In this document: positions 52,448-60,926 of the stretch, piece after piece
Layout: every line of letters starts with the position of its first letter
How positions within the stretch are numbered: the stretch's first letter is position 1
Assembly: GCF_024298925.1 (NCBI RefSeq)
Contig: NZ_CP101283.1
Span: forward strand, 3,973,001 to 4,037,000
Reading direction: 5' to 3'
Length of the DNA stretch: 64,000 nt
Source of the DNA: Phenylobacterium sp. LH3H17
GTDB lineage: Bacteria; Pseudomonadota; Alphaproteobacteria; Caulobacterales; Caulobacteraceae
Made by a program: the position numbers and the translations under genes
Notes under the pieces: model-generated
Databases searched by the model: none
The model's input: only the letters and a program-made list of their open reading frames with translations
Told to the model about the DNA's origin: nothing

Positions 52448-53317
52448 ATGACCACCGCCATCGATGTGACCACCACCGACTGGACCTGCTTCGCCGTCAC
52501 CATCGAGGACCATGTCGCCCACATCCAGTTGAAGCGCCCCGAGGCCATGAACACCATGGTCCGCGCCTTCTGGAACGAGCTCCCGGCCATCGTGAAGGAC
52601 ATCGATCACAACGCCCGCGCCCGGGTGATCGTCATCTCGTCGACCGGCAGGCATTTCAGCGCCGGCATGGACCTGGCGGTGTTCGGCGGCGGCGGATCCA
52701 CATCGCAGAACCAGGTGCAGGATCGCCACATCAACGCCGAGCAGCAGCGCCACCATATCCATTGGCTGCAGGACTGCTTCGGCTGTCTGGACGACGCGCG
52801 AATCCCGGTGATCGTGGCCATCCAGGGCGGCTGCATCGGAGGGGCGGTGGACATGACCAGCGCCTGCGACATCCGTTACGCCACCGCCGACGCCTTCTTC
52901 TGCATCCAGGAAATCAATATCGGCATGACCGCCGACGTCGGCACCTTCCCGCGGCTGTGCAAGCTGATCCCCGAAGGCTGGGTGCGCGAGATGGCCTATA
53001 CGGGCCGCAGGATGCCCGCCCAGAAGGCCAAGGAGATCGGCTGGGTCAACGAAGTGTTCGACACCCATGAGCAGTGCGTCGACCATGCCCTGGTCACTGC
53101 CCGCGAGATCGCCTCCAAGGCGCCGCTGGCGGTCGCCGGGTCCAAGGTGATGATCAACTACGCCCGCGACCACACCATCAAGGACGGGCTGGATTACATC
53201 GCCGTATGGCAGACCGGCATGTTCTCCGGCGCCCATATGGGCGAGGCTTTCAAGGCCAAGGCCGAGAAGCGCGATCCGGTGTTCCAGGACCTTCAGCCCC
53301 TGCGCCACGAGATGTGA
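52448..53317 (+). CDS. Crotonase-family enzyme (enoyl-CoA hydratase/dienoyl-CoA isomerase type)
   Basis: The 289-residue protein has the crotonase oxyanion-hole regions, one at FSAGMDLAVFGGGG and one at AIQGGCIGGAVDMTSACDIR. The second motif continues as IQEINIGMTADVGTFPRLCK. The acid residues in this segment (E and D of QEINIGMTADVG) resemble ECH1-type delta3,5-delta2,4-dienoyl-CoA isomerase rather than a classic hydratase. It follows the CoA-transferase and cupin genes, so it probably serves an acyl-CoA breakdown pathway. GGGAGACGCGCC lies upstream of the start. Confidence 0.85.
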   Translation: MTTAIDVTTTDWTCFAVTIEDHVAHIQLKRPEAMNTMVRAFWNELPAIVKDIDHNARARVIVISSTGRHFSAGMDLAVFGGGGSTSQNQVQDRHINAEQQRHHIHWLQDCFGCLDDARIPVIVAIQGGCIGGAVDMTSACDIRYATADAFFCIQEINIGMTADVGTFPRLCKLIPEGWVREMAYTGRRMPAQKAKEIGWVNEVFDTHEQCVDHALVTAREIASKAPLAVAGSKVMINYARDHTIKDGLDYIAVWQTGMFSGAHMGEAFKAKAEKRDPVFQDLQPLRHEM

Positions 53318-53319
53318 GG

Positions 53320-53625
53320 CTAAGACAGCACAGGGCGCATGAAGCTGCGATCGTAACGCAGGAAGGTGCGGTGCAGGTCGTTGAACGCGATGGCGGCCTG
53401 GCATTCCGGGTCGGTCGCCGCGGCGGCTCGATAGGTCTCGTAGGCGGCCAGGCTGGGGAAGCTGAACAGGGCGACCGCAATGTCGCTGGCGCCCTCCGAC
53501 GGCAGGAAATATCCGTGGTGGGTTCCGCCGAACTTGGTCACCAGTGGGATCCACATCCGCGCATAGGCTTCGAACTCGGCGAGTTTGTCAGGGTCGACGA
53601 CGTAGCGGATGTGGCAGGTGACCAT
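53320..53625 (-). CDS. Small NIPSNAP-family protein
   Basis: The 101-residue product (MVTCHIRYVVDPDKLAEFEA, then YARMWIPLVTKFGGTHHGYF) has the NIPSNAP alpha/beta fold pattern with a single repeat, unlike the two-repeat secreted NIPSNAP earlier in this window. It has no signal peptide. I placed the start at ATG 53625; the Shine-Dalgarno is weak. It ends 2 bp from the convergent crotonase gene and begins 33 bp after the pentapeptide gene ends on the same strand. The function is unknown. Confidence 0.75.
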   Translation of the reverse strand: MVTCHIRYVVDPDKLAEFEAYARMWIPLVTKFGGTHHGYFLPSEGASDIAVALFSFPSLAAYETYRAAAATDPECQAAIAFNDLHRTFLRYDRSFMRPVLS

Positions 53626-53657
53626 CGGCACCGTGTCGGCCGAGTCGCGGCCGGCGC

Positions 53658-54869
53658 CTAGACCTCCAGCTCCGCCCCCGCCAGGTCGCACAGATCCATC
53701 CGCGCCTCATGCAGGTCGGCGCCCAGGAACCGGGCGCGGCGGGCGTGGGCCGTGCGCAGGTCGGCGTGGCGCAGGATCGCCCGCGACAGGTCCGTGCGCA
53801 CATAACGGCCCGGGCCGATCTCCAGGGGTCCAAGCTGGGCCCCGCGCAGATTGGCCCGGCCGAGTTGGGCGTCGATCAGCCTGGCTCCACGGAGGTCGGC
53901 CCCCCGCAGGTTCGCGCCGCGCAGGTCGCAGCGGGAGAGGTCCGCCCCCTGCAGCTCGATCCCCTCCATGTCGAGGCCCAAGAACACCGAGCCGGGTGCG
54001 TGCAGGCCGCTGAGCTTGCGGCGCCTGAGGTTGCGCATCGGGCGGAAGTCCACCCCGTCGAGGCGGACCGCCTCGCCCGCGCCGCCGCCGCTGACACAAT
54101 AGGCCTCGTGGGCGTTGACCAGGCCCACCAGCGGCCGGTCGTCCACATAGACCACGGCCGGCGGGGTGTGCAGCGCCTCCGAGAGGTCCGCGCCCTCCAC
54201 CGTGGCGAACGAGAGGTCCACCCGCACCAGCACGGCGCGCCGCAGCGACGCGCCCGAGAGGTCGGCCCCGGCGATGTCGGCGCCGGTGAGGTCGGCGCCG
54301 TCCAGGCGGGCCTTTATCAGCCGCGCACCGCCCAGGGACGCGCCTGCCAGATTGGCCTCGGTGAAGTCGGTGGCGAGCGCGTTGGCGTTGGTCATCTGCG
54401 CGCCGGTGAGATTGGCGCCGGACAGGACGGCGAAGGAGAGCTCCCCAGGCCCGCCGGCATGGTCGAGATAGCGGAAGCCCTGGACGCGGTCCTGCAGGGC
54501 GATGCGGCCCTCGCGCAGGTCGCAGCCGGCCAGGTTGGCGTCGGCCAGGTTGGCGCCGCGCAGGGATGCGCCGCGTAGGTCGGCCTTGGCCAGGTTGGCC
54601 TTGCGCAGGTCGATGTCGCGCAGGTCGGCGCCGAACAGCACCGCACCGGCCAGATTGGCCCCGATCATCAGGGCGCCGTTCAGCCGCGCGCCGGTCAGGT
54701 CGGCGTCGCGCAGGTCGATCTTCTCAAGCTTGAGATGGCTAAGGTCCAAGTAACTGAGATTCGCCCTCCGGCCGCCCGTGCGGCCGGAAAGATAACGCCG
54801 GTGCAGGTCGAGCGCCTGTCGCAACCGATCTGGGTCGATACTGCGGAATATACTGGCGACGGCTGACAT
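53658..54869 (-). CDS. Pentapeptide-repeat protein, two repeat blocks
   Basis: Pentapeptide repeats (A/C-D/N-L-x-x) fold into a right-handed beta-helix. The 403-residue protein has block 1 (about residues 36-230, such as LTGARLNGALMIGANLAGAV), then a spacer of about 60 residues (PAVVYVDDRPLVGLVNAHEA) without the pattern, then block 2 (about 290-395, LQGADLSRCDLRGANLRGAD). The two blocks and spacer suggest two helices or a binding insert. I used ATG 54869; a GTG three codons upstream is possible. It lies upstream of a NIPSNAP gene; function is unknown. Confidence 0.85.
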   Translation of the reverse strand: MSAVASIFRSIDPDRLRQALDLHRRYLSGRTGGRRANLSYLDLSHLKLEKIDLRDADLTGARLNGALMIGANLAGAVLFGADLRDIDLRKANLAKADLRGASLRGANLADANLAGCDLREGRIALQDRVQGFRYLDHAGGPGELSFAVLSGANLTGAQMTNANALATDFTEANLAGASLGGARLIKARLDGADLTGADIAGADLSGASLRRAVLVRVDLSFATVEGADLSEALHTPPAVVYVDDRPLVGLVNAHEAYCVSGGGAGEAVRLDGVDFRPMRNLRRRKLSGLHAPGSVFLGLDMEGIELQGADLSRCDLRGANLRGADLRGARLIDAQLGRANLRGAQLGPLEIGPGRYVRTDLSRAILRHADLRTAHARRARFLGADLHEARMDLCDLAGAELEV

Positions 54870-54990
54870 TCTGACCACGGTAAGCTGGAATAACCGCAGG
54901 ATGGTCTTTCGCGCTTAAGGAACGGTTGCGACCACCGGTCGCATTTTCCGTCAACCTTACCGTGGAAGCTTGGCCATAAGAGCTGGCCGG

Positions 54991-55944
54991 CTACAGCCAG
55001 CCCTTCTTCTTGAACCACCAGAAGGGCGCGACGGCGGTCAACGCCATCAGCAACATGGCGAACGGATAGCCGAGCAGCCAATGCAGTTCCGGCATGTGGT
55101 CGAAGTTCATGCCGTAGATCGAGGCCACCAGGGTGGGCGGCAGGAACACCACGGCGACCACCGAGAAGAACTTGATGATGCTGTTCTGCTCGATGTTGAT
55201 CAGGCCCAGGGCCGCGTCGAGCAGGAACGAGATGTGGTTCGACAGGAAGCCGGAATGCTCGGTAAGCGCCTGGATGTCGTGCTGTATCGAGACCAGGTGG
55301 CCGCGGCGGCCCTCGCCCTCCTGCAGCTCGGCGGCCAGGGCGGCGAAGTTGGCCAGCCGGCTTAGGGAAAGCTGGCTCTTGCGGATCATCGAGGTCACCG
55401 ACTGGGCGCGCGCCAGGTCGCTGAGCATGGGAGCGAAGGCGGTGGAGGGCGGCCGATTGAAGATCGCCACCGAGGTCTCCTGCACCAGGCTGGATTCCCG
55501 CTCCAGCACCTCGGCGGCCCGTTCGACGACGGCGTCCAGGAGCTCGAGCAGGACCTCGGCGCCCTCCACGATATGAACGTGCTTGCAGCGCTCGCCGAAG
55601 ATGCGAAACGCCCGGAGCTCTTCGTAGCGGATGGTGATCAGCACCCCCCGGGCCAGGACGAAGGTCACCGGCGTCGGGACGGGATGCTGGTCCTGACTGT
55701 GCGCCAGCAGGGTCGCGGTGAGGAAGGTCGCCCCGGCCTCCTGGTAGAGCCGCGAGGACGGCTCCAGATGGGCCATCTCCTCACGCGTCGGAAGGTCGAT
55801 CTTGAACGCCGCCTCGACGGCCAGCTCTTCATCACGCGTGGGCGAGACGAGATCGATCCAGATGGCGTCCTCGGGCGGCCGCCAGTCCGCGCCGGTGGGC
55901 TCCGTCAACAGGCCGTGCGCGGCTCGGCGAAGCAGGTTCAGCAT
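54991..55944 (-). CDS. corA: Magnesium/cobalt transporter, CorA family
   Basis: CorA is a pentameric Mg2+ channel of the inner membrane. The 317-residue protein has a cytoplasmic N-terminal domain, a long helix (about residues 150-240), and two C-terminal membrane spans carrying the selectivity motif YGMNFDHMPELHW. The C-terminus is basic (FKKKGWL), as expected. I used ATG 55944 because GGAG lies 6 nt upstream; a GTG five codons earlier is in frame. It is 121 bp upstream of the pentapeptide gene start on the same strand. Confidence 0.9.
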   Translation of the reverse strand: MLNLLRRAAHGLLTEPTGADWRPPEDAIWIDLVSPTRDEELAVEAAFKIDLPTREEMAHLEPSSRLYQEAGATFLTATLLAHSQDQHPVPTPVTFVLARGVLITIRYEELRAFRIFGERCKHVHIVEGAEVLLELLDAVVERAAEVLERESSLVQETSVAIFNRPPSTAFAPMLSDLARAQSVTSMIRKSQLSLSRLANFAALAAELQEGEGRRGHLVSIQHDIQALTEHSGFLSNHISFLLDAALGLINIEQNSIIKFFSVVAVVFLPPTLVASIYGMNFDHMPELHWLLGYPFAMLLMALTAVAPFWWFKKKGWL

Positions 55945-56016
55945 GGGATTCTCCGCCACGGGCTCGACCCCATGTGCGGCGCTGCGCGCGAGCCGTCAAC
56001 CGGCTCGCGCCAGGAG

Positions 56017-56691
56017 CTAGTCTTCCGAGGACGGCTGGGTGGCGGCCTGGATAAGGGCGGCGATCCGGTCAGTGGAGTCCGCGGCCTGACCCAGCATCTG
56101 CAGGGGTCCCGCGCCCGGACGGACCATCGAGACCACCTGGTTGGCCGCGCCCTGGGCCACCGCGATGGCGGCGCTCTGGGCCGAGTTGAAGCCGGAGCTG
56201 GCGGTGCGGACCGCCACGGCGTCCTGATAGATGAAGCCGTGGGTGGGATAGGTGGACGAGCCAAGGTCGCGGACGGGATCGTACCAGACCTTGACCTGCG
56301 ACCAGTCGCCGGTGGGCGAGACGTCGATGACGGTGACGTCCTTCTCGATCTGCCCGCGGGTCCCGCCGATGCGCGACCAGTTGGCGTGGCTAATCTGGAT
56401 GACCCGGTCGGTGAGCACCTGGCTCACCACGGCCACGTGGCCCAGCCGCATCTTGCCGTTCGGCTTGAAGCAGAGGACCGCACCGGCCTTCGGCGAAACG
56501 CCCGTGTCGTACTTGCCGACCGCCTGCTTCCACCAGGTCCAGGCGTCGCCATAGATCTGCACGCCAGACATCAGCCGGGCGAAGGGCACGCATTGCCAGT
56601 AGGTGTCGGCGACCGCGCCGGACACCGGCGCCAAGGTCATAACCGCTATGGCGGCCAGGGAACCCAGAAGGGCTCTCGGTCGTTTCAGCAT
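56017..56691 (-). CDS. Secreted CHAP-domain protein (putative amidase)
   Basis: CHAP domains cleave peptidoglycan amide bonds. The 224-residue protein has a signal peptide (MLKRPRALLGSLAAIAVMTL, then APVSGAVA). The CHAP domain follows at about residues 30-130 with the catalytic Cys in YWQCVPFARLMS, the His in GHVAVVSQVL and the NWSR segment. A helical Ala-rich tail (about residues 165-215) is unlike the catalytic part. I placed the start at ATG 56691, with GGGGAG 10 nt upstream. Role may be in cell-wall turnover; the neighbouring genes do not narrow it. Confidence 0.8.
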   Translation of the reverse strand: MLKRPRALLGSLAAIAVMTLAPVSGAVADTYWQCVPFARLMSGVQIYGDAWTWWKQAVGKYDTGVSPKAGAVLCFKPNGKMRLGHVAVVSQVLTDRVIQISHANWSRIGGTRGQIEKDVTVIDVSPTGDWSQVKVWYDPVRDLGSSTYPTHGFIYQDAVAVRTASSGFNSAQSAAIAVAQGAANQVVSMVRPGAGPLQMLGQAADSTDRIAALIQAATQPSSED

Positions 56692-56758
56692 GTTAGAGGA
56701 ACTCCCCACGAGTTTCGGCCGTAGGGTTACCTATCCTCCATCGGGATGAAAAGACCCT

Positions 56759-57859
56759 TTACGCCTGTGCGGCCGAAGGTCGCCGCGACTCCCACGAGTC
56801 GGCCATCAGCTTCATCCGGGCACGAGCCGGCTTTTCTATCAGATGATAGGACGCCGCGGCCAGTGGAACCACGGATCCCAAGAAAACTAACCACAGCCAA
56901 AGGGGTAGGCGCTCGTCGTTGATCTGCAAAACCTTGGAGGCTGCATTCACGAACACTATCTTCCACGGCACGCAAACCATGTAGACGGAGTAGCTGACCT
57001 CACCCAGATAGACGAGCGGCCGTTGTCCCAAGACCTCGCCACCCGTCTGGGCGGTGCGGGCCATGAAGAAGATCACCGCCCCCAGGCCGGTCACAATTAA
57101 GGCATCTGGGGCGGCGAACGCCGACATTGTGAGCACAGCGCCCGCGGAAGCGGCAGATGCGACGATCGCCGCCAGCCGATTCTGCGCCGGCTTGGCGCGC
57201 CAGAGCGAATGCAGGGCGCAGCCCAGGGCGAAGCAGGGGACGATCCGCAGCGCGCCCCAGGCGATGGTGGCCTGGGTCAGCGGGAAACCCGCCAGGGCCT
57301 GGAACGCGGCGTAGAGGCCGACCAGGAAGCCCACCGCCAGTCCGACCGCCAGATAGGGACGATCCTTGAGCGCCAGGGCGGCCCAGGCGAAGGCCGGGAA
57401 GGACAGATAGGCGAACCATTCGGCCGAGATCGACCATGACGGATGGTTGAAGGCCGCCTGCGGGGCCAGGCCCCAGGCCTGCAGCATCAGCAGGTTCGCC
57501 GGCAGGGATTCCCAGGAAAGGATGTTTGCGTCGATGGCGAAGCCGGCCAGGCCCGCGCCCAAGCCCAGCGCGATCATGCCCAGCAAGGTCGCCAGATGCA
57601 GCGGATAGACCCGGGCCAACCGGTTCCACAGGAAGGATCCGTAGCGGAACCGCCCCTCCTCCACGCTGGTCCGGTAGACGTGACAGAGGATGAAGCCGGA
57701 GAGGATGAAGAACAGCTCCACCCCCAGATAGCCCTTCTCCACGACCATCGGAACGGCGCCGGCCACGTCCAGCTTGGGCCAGTAGTGATAGATCACCACC
57801 CACATGGCCGCGAAGAACCTCAGCGAGGTCAGCGGCCGGATGTTCTGCGCGTCGTTCAT
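56759..57859 (-). CDS. Acyltransferase-3 family membrane protein (OafA/YrhL-like)
   Basis: These multi-span enzymes O-acetylate or acylate surface polysaccharides. The 366-residue protein begins MNDAQNIRPLTSLRFFAAMW and has the conserved His in WVVIYHYWPK. It contains LGVELFFILSGFILCHVY, ten or so hydrophobic spans and a SISAEWFAYLSFPAFAWAAL motif. It is separated by 67 bp from the CHAP gene on the same strand. Candidate targets are the O-antigen or other cell-surface sugar; none is encoded nearby. Confidence 0.88.
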   Translation of the reverse strand: MNDAQNIRPLTSLRFFAAMWVVIYHYWPKLDVAGAVPMVVEKGYLGVELFFILSGFILCHVYRTSVEEGRFRYGSFLWNRLARVYPLHLATLLGMIALGLGAGLAGFAIDANILSWESLPANLLMLQAWGLAPQAAFNHPSWSISAEWFAYLSFPAFAWAALALKDRPYLAVGLAVGFLVGLYAAFQALAGFPLTQATIAWGALRIVPCFALGCALHSLWRAKPAQNRLAAIVASAASAGAVLTMSAFAAPDALIVTGLGAVIFFMARTAQTGGEVLGQRPLVYLGEVSYSVYMVCVPWKIVFVNAASKVLQINDERLPLWLWLVFLGSVVPLAAASYHLIEKPARARMKLMADSWESRRPSAAQA

Positions 57860-57960
57860 GCTCGCGTCCCGATTCGGCGCCTGGACGGCGCGCTCGAAGG
57901 TCAGCGTGCAAACATCGTACGCGACCGACCCCAGGATGCGGCCAAAGCCTCACCATCCGG

Positions 57961-58299
57961 TTACGCGCCCATGTAGCGGTCCCAGAAGCCCGGGGCCGGC
58001 TCGACCTGCTCGACGACATCGACCCAGAGACCCGAGGGATCGAAGAAGCCGAACCGGAACTGGCCGAAAGTCTCCCGGGTCAGGGGATAGTCGGCGACCA
58101 GGCCCTTGGCCCGGCAGGTTTCGTGCGCCGAGGCGGCGTCTTCCACCTGTAGCTCGAAGCACATGCCCTTCCCGGAGAAGGTTTCCGGGCCGGGCGGCGT
58201 CGAGGGATGGTCCGGGCTCATGAAGGCAAGGCTGGCGCCGGCGGCCTGATGGAGTGCCTGCGTCGCCAGCCCGCCTCTGGCGGCGGCGGCCCGATGCAC
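57961..58299 (-). pseudogene. VOC/glyoxalase-family gene, 5'-truncated remnant
   Basis: The C-terminal half of a vicinal-oxygen-chelate protein is clear: AFMSPDHPSTPPG, then GKGMCFELQVEDAASAHETC, then FGQFRFGFFDPSGLWVDVVE. The expected first beta-alpha-beta-beta-beta unit (about 55 residues) is absent; upstream codons become Ala-rich noise and then run antisense to the terC leader. A GTG at 58299 or ATG at 58221 could give a 112- or 86-residue protein. I judge it a truncated remnant, but a real short protein cannot be excluded. It lies head-to-head with terC. Confidence 0.55.
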
Positions 58300-58335
58300 T
58301 AGATAGGGACATTCACCACCCTCGAGAGGACCCCG

Positions 58336-59160
58336 ATGGATAGCCTGATGACCCTTGCCGCCGATCCCACGGTATGGGCGGCGCTGATCACGCTGATCGT
58401 CATGGAGGTGGTCCTCGGGATCGACAATCTGGTCTTCATCTCGATCCTCTCCAACAAGCTGCCCCCCGAACAACGCACCCGCGCGCGGCGCATCGGCATC
58501 GCCCTGGCCCTGGTCATGCGCCTGGCCCTGCTTTCCACCCTCGCCTTCATCGTGGGCCTGACCGCGCCGGTCTTCGAACTGCCCTGGCAGGGACCGGTCG
58601 ACACTCACGGAGTGCCCGCCTGGGAGCTGGCCTTCTCCTGGCGCGACCTGATCCTGATCGCCGGCGGCCTGTTCCTGGTCTGGAAGGCCACCACCGAGAT
58701 CCACCACACCATGGACCCCACGCCCAACGATGACGTGTTCGACACCAAGGCGGCGGTCAGCCTGAACTTCGGGGCCGCCATCTTCCAGATCATCCTGTTG
58801 GACCTGGTGTTCTCGATCGACTCGATCCTCACCGCTGTGGGGATGACCGACCACCTGCCGGTGATGATCATCGCCGTTGTCATCACGGTCGCCATCATGC
58901 TGGTCGCGGCCGATCCCCTGGCCAATTTCATCAACAACAACCCGACCGTGGTGATGCTCGCCCTGGGCTTCCTGCTGATGATCGGCGCTGTGCTGATCGC
59001 CGACGGCTTCGGCGTGCATGTGCCCAAGGGCTACATCTACGCGGCCATGGCCTTCTCGGCCCTGGTGGAAGGGCTCAACATGGCCTCCCGCCGCGCCGCA
59101 AACCGGAAACGTAACCTGTCCGAAACACAGGGTGGCGACACAGCTGCTAGGCTGCACTAG
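58336..59160 (+). CDS. TerC-family membrane protein
   Basis: TerC proteins are inner-membrane metal-exporter-like proteins (Mn2+ in characterised members) linked with tellurite resistance. The 274-residue protein has [20 protein letters not shown] with the conserved Asp, a second [15 protein letters not shown] repeat, and seven or so membrane spans. A GAGAGGACCCC lies before the ATG. No yybP-ykoY-type leader is seen in the short upstream region. It precedes a DHA2 pump by 111 bp. Confidence 0.88.
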   Translation: MDSLMTLAADPTVWAALITLIVMEVVLGIDNLVFISILSNKLPPEQRTRARRIGIALALVMRLALLSTLAFIVGLTAPVFELPWQGPVDTHGVPAWELAFSWRDLILIAGGLFLVWKATTEIHHTMDPTPNDDVFDTKAAVSLNFGAAIFQIILLDLVFSIDSILTAVGMTDHLPVMIIAVVITVAIMLVAADPLANFINNNPTVVMLALGFLLMIGAVLIADGFGVHVPKGYIYAAMAFSALVEGLNMASRRAANRKRNLSETQGGDTAARLH

Positions 59161-59239
59161 GCTTCATCGCGGGGCGGACGATCATTCTTCCGTCCGTCCC
59201 GTCCGAAGATTGAACGACGACAAAAACGATAGATCAGGG

Positions 59240-59257
59240 GCGGTCCATATTGACCGC
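59240..59257 (+). promoter_or_regulatory. Inverted repeat upstream of the DHA2 efflux pump
   Basis: GCGGTC-CATATT-GACCGC is a perfect 6-bp dyad with a 6-nt spacer, ending 14 bp before the TTG start. Its place suggests an operator that would block translation or transcription of the pump. No regulator gene is next to it. Confidence 0.45.
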
Positions 59258-59271
59258 TACGGAAACGCCGA

Positions 59272-60924
59272 TTGAACGAGCCTCACGTCCATAGCGACGA
59301 CGAGCGCCGGCTTACGCTCATCTCCGTGATGATCGTCTTCCTGCTTGCCGCCATGAGCCAGACGGTCATCGCCACCGCCATGCCGCGCATCGTCGGCGAC
59401 CTGTCGGGGCTGCACCTCTACGCCTGGGCCACCACAGCCTATCTGTTGGCTTCCACGGTCATGGTGCCGATCTGGGGGAAGCTGGGCGACCTCTACGGCC
59501 GCAAGGTCGTGCTGCTCACCGGCATCGGCCTGTTCCTGGCCGGCTCCTGGCTGGCCGGGCTGGCGGGCGAGTTCGGCGACCTGCCGCTGCTGGGCGGCGG
59601 CATGACCCAGCTCATCGCCTTCCGCGGGATCCAGGGCCTGGGCGGCGGCGCCTTGTTCACCACCGCCTTCGCGATCCTCGCCGACCTGTTCGCGCCGCGT
59701 GAGCGGGCCAAGTTCTCGGGCCTGTTCGGCTCGATCTTCGGCATCTCAAGCCTGTTCGGCCCCCTGGTGGGCGGCTTCCTCACCGACCACGGGACGGTGA
59801 TCCTGTTCGGCCACCTGATCGCCGGCTGGCGCTGGGTGTTCTTTTTCAACATCCCCTTCGCCCTGGCCGCTGTCGCCATGATCGTCTGGAAGATGCCCAC
59901 CCTGCCCCAGCGCGGCGGCGGCGGGATCGACTGGTTCGGCGCAGCCCTGATCGTGGCCGCCTTCGTCCCCCTGCTGCTGGCCATCACCTGGGGCGGGCGC
60001 GAACATCCCTGGGGCTCGCCGCTGATCGTCGGCATGATGGCCTGGTCGTTTGTCGGCGTGGTCGCCTTCCTGTGGATCGAGACCAAGGTCCGCGACCCGA
60101 TCCTGCCGCTGGAGCTGTTCGCCAACCGCACCTTCGTCACCGCCAATGGCGCCGCCTTCGTCTACTCCATGGCCTTCATGGGGGTGTCGAGCTTCCTGCC
60201 CCTCTACATGCAGGTGGGCCAGGGCATCCCGGCCACGACCAGCGGCCTGACCATGCTGGCCCTGATGGGCGGCTTCGTCCTCTCCTCGACCATCTGCGGC
60301 CAACTGGTCACCCGCACCGGCCACTTCAAGCCGTTCATGATCGGCGGCGGCGCCATGCTGGTGCTGGGCGCGGCTCTGCTCTGCTTCATCGGTCCGGACA
60401 CCTCGATGCTGGACCTGGCCTGGCGGCTGCTGATCTTCGGCATCGGCCTTGGACCGGGCCAGAGCCTGTTTAGCCTGGCGGTGCAGAACGCCGTACCGTT
60501 CCATCAGCTTGGAGTGGCGACGTCGTCCAGCCAGTTCACCCGCCAGATCGGCTCGACGATCGGCGTGGCGCTATTCGGCGCCCTGCTGACTGCGGGCCTG
60601 GCCGGGGAGCTGGAGCGCCACGCCGCCGCCGATCCGGCCGCCCAAGTGCGGGTGCTGGACATGGGCGACCTGCAGCGGATGGCCCTCGACCGCACCCTGC
60701 ATCCGGAAGAGGCCGCGGCCCGCGCCGCCGATCCTGTGCTCCGCGCCCAGGACCGGACGGTGCGCGAGAGCTTCTCCACGGCCATCGTCCACGGGATGAT
60801 CTTCACCCTGGTCGTGCTGGTGGCGGGTTTCGTGCTGATGCTGATGGTGCCCGCCGCGCCCCTGCGCGAGAGCCCGCTGCGTCCGGGCGCCAAGGTCGAG
60901 CCCAAGCCAGAGGCGGCGGAGTAG
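59272..60924 (+). CDS. DHA2-family MFS multidrug efflux pump (EmrB/QacA type)
   Basis: This is an inner-membrane drug:H+ antiporter with 14 predicted spans. The 550-residue protein has motif A-like [20 protein letters not shown], the [15 protein letters not shown] start, [20 protein letters not shown] and a C-terminal [20 protein letters not shown]. It starts with TTG at 59272: an in-frame TGA lies seven codons upstream and the next ATG would remove the conserved first span. A CGGAAACGCCGA lies before it. A periplasmic partner gene (EmrA) is absent, so it may act alone. Confidence 0.88.
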   Translation: MNEPHVHSDDERRLTLISVMIVFLLAAMSQTVIATAMPRIVGDLSGLHLYAWATTAYLLASTVMVPIWGKLGDLYGRKVVLLTGIGLFLAGSWLAGLAGEFGDLPLLGGGMTQLIAFRGIQGLGGGALFTTAFAILADLFAPRERAKFSGLFGSIFGISSLFGPLVGGFLTDHGTVILFGHLIAGWRWVFFFNIPFALAAVAMIVWKMPTLPQRGGGGIDWFGAALIVAAFVPLLLAITWGGREHPWGSPLIVGMMAWSFVGVVAFLWIETKVRDPILPLELFANRTFVTANGAAFVYSMAFMGVSSFLPLYMQVGQGIPATTSGLTMLALMGGFVLSSTICGQLVTRTGHFKPFMIGGGAMLVLGAALLCFIGPDTSMLDLAWRLLIFGIGLGPGQSLFSLAVQNAVPFHQLGVATSSSQFTRQIGSTIGVALFGALLTAGLAGELERHAAADPAAQVRVLDMGDLQRMALDRTLHPEEAAARAADPVLRAQDRTVRESFSTAIVHGMIFTLVVLVAGFVLMLMVPAAPLRESPLRPGAKVEPKPEAAE

Positions 60925-60926
60925 GC

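Noticed and set aside
58300..58335. yybP-ykoY manganese riboswitch before terC
   Set aside because: The leader is too short and lacks the conserved three-way junction motifs.
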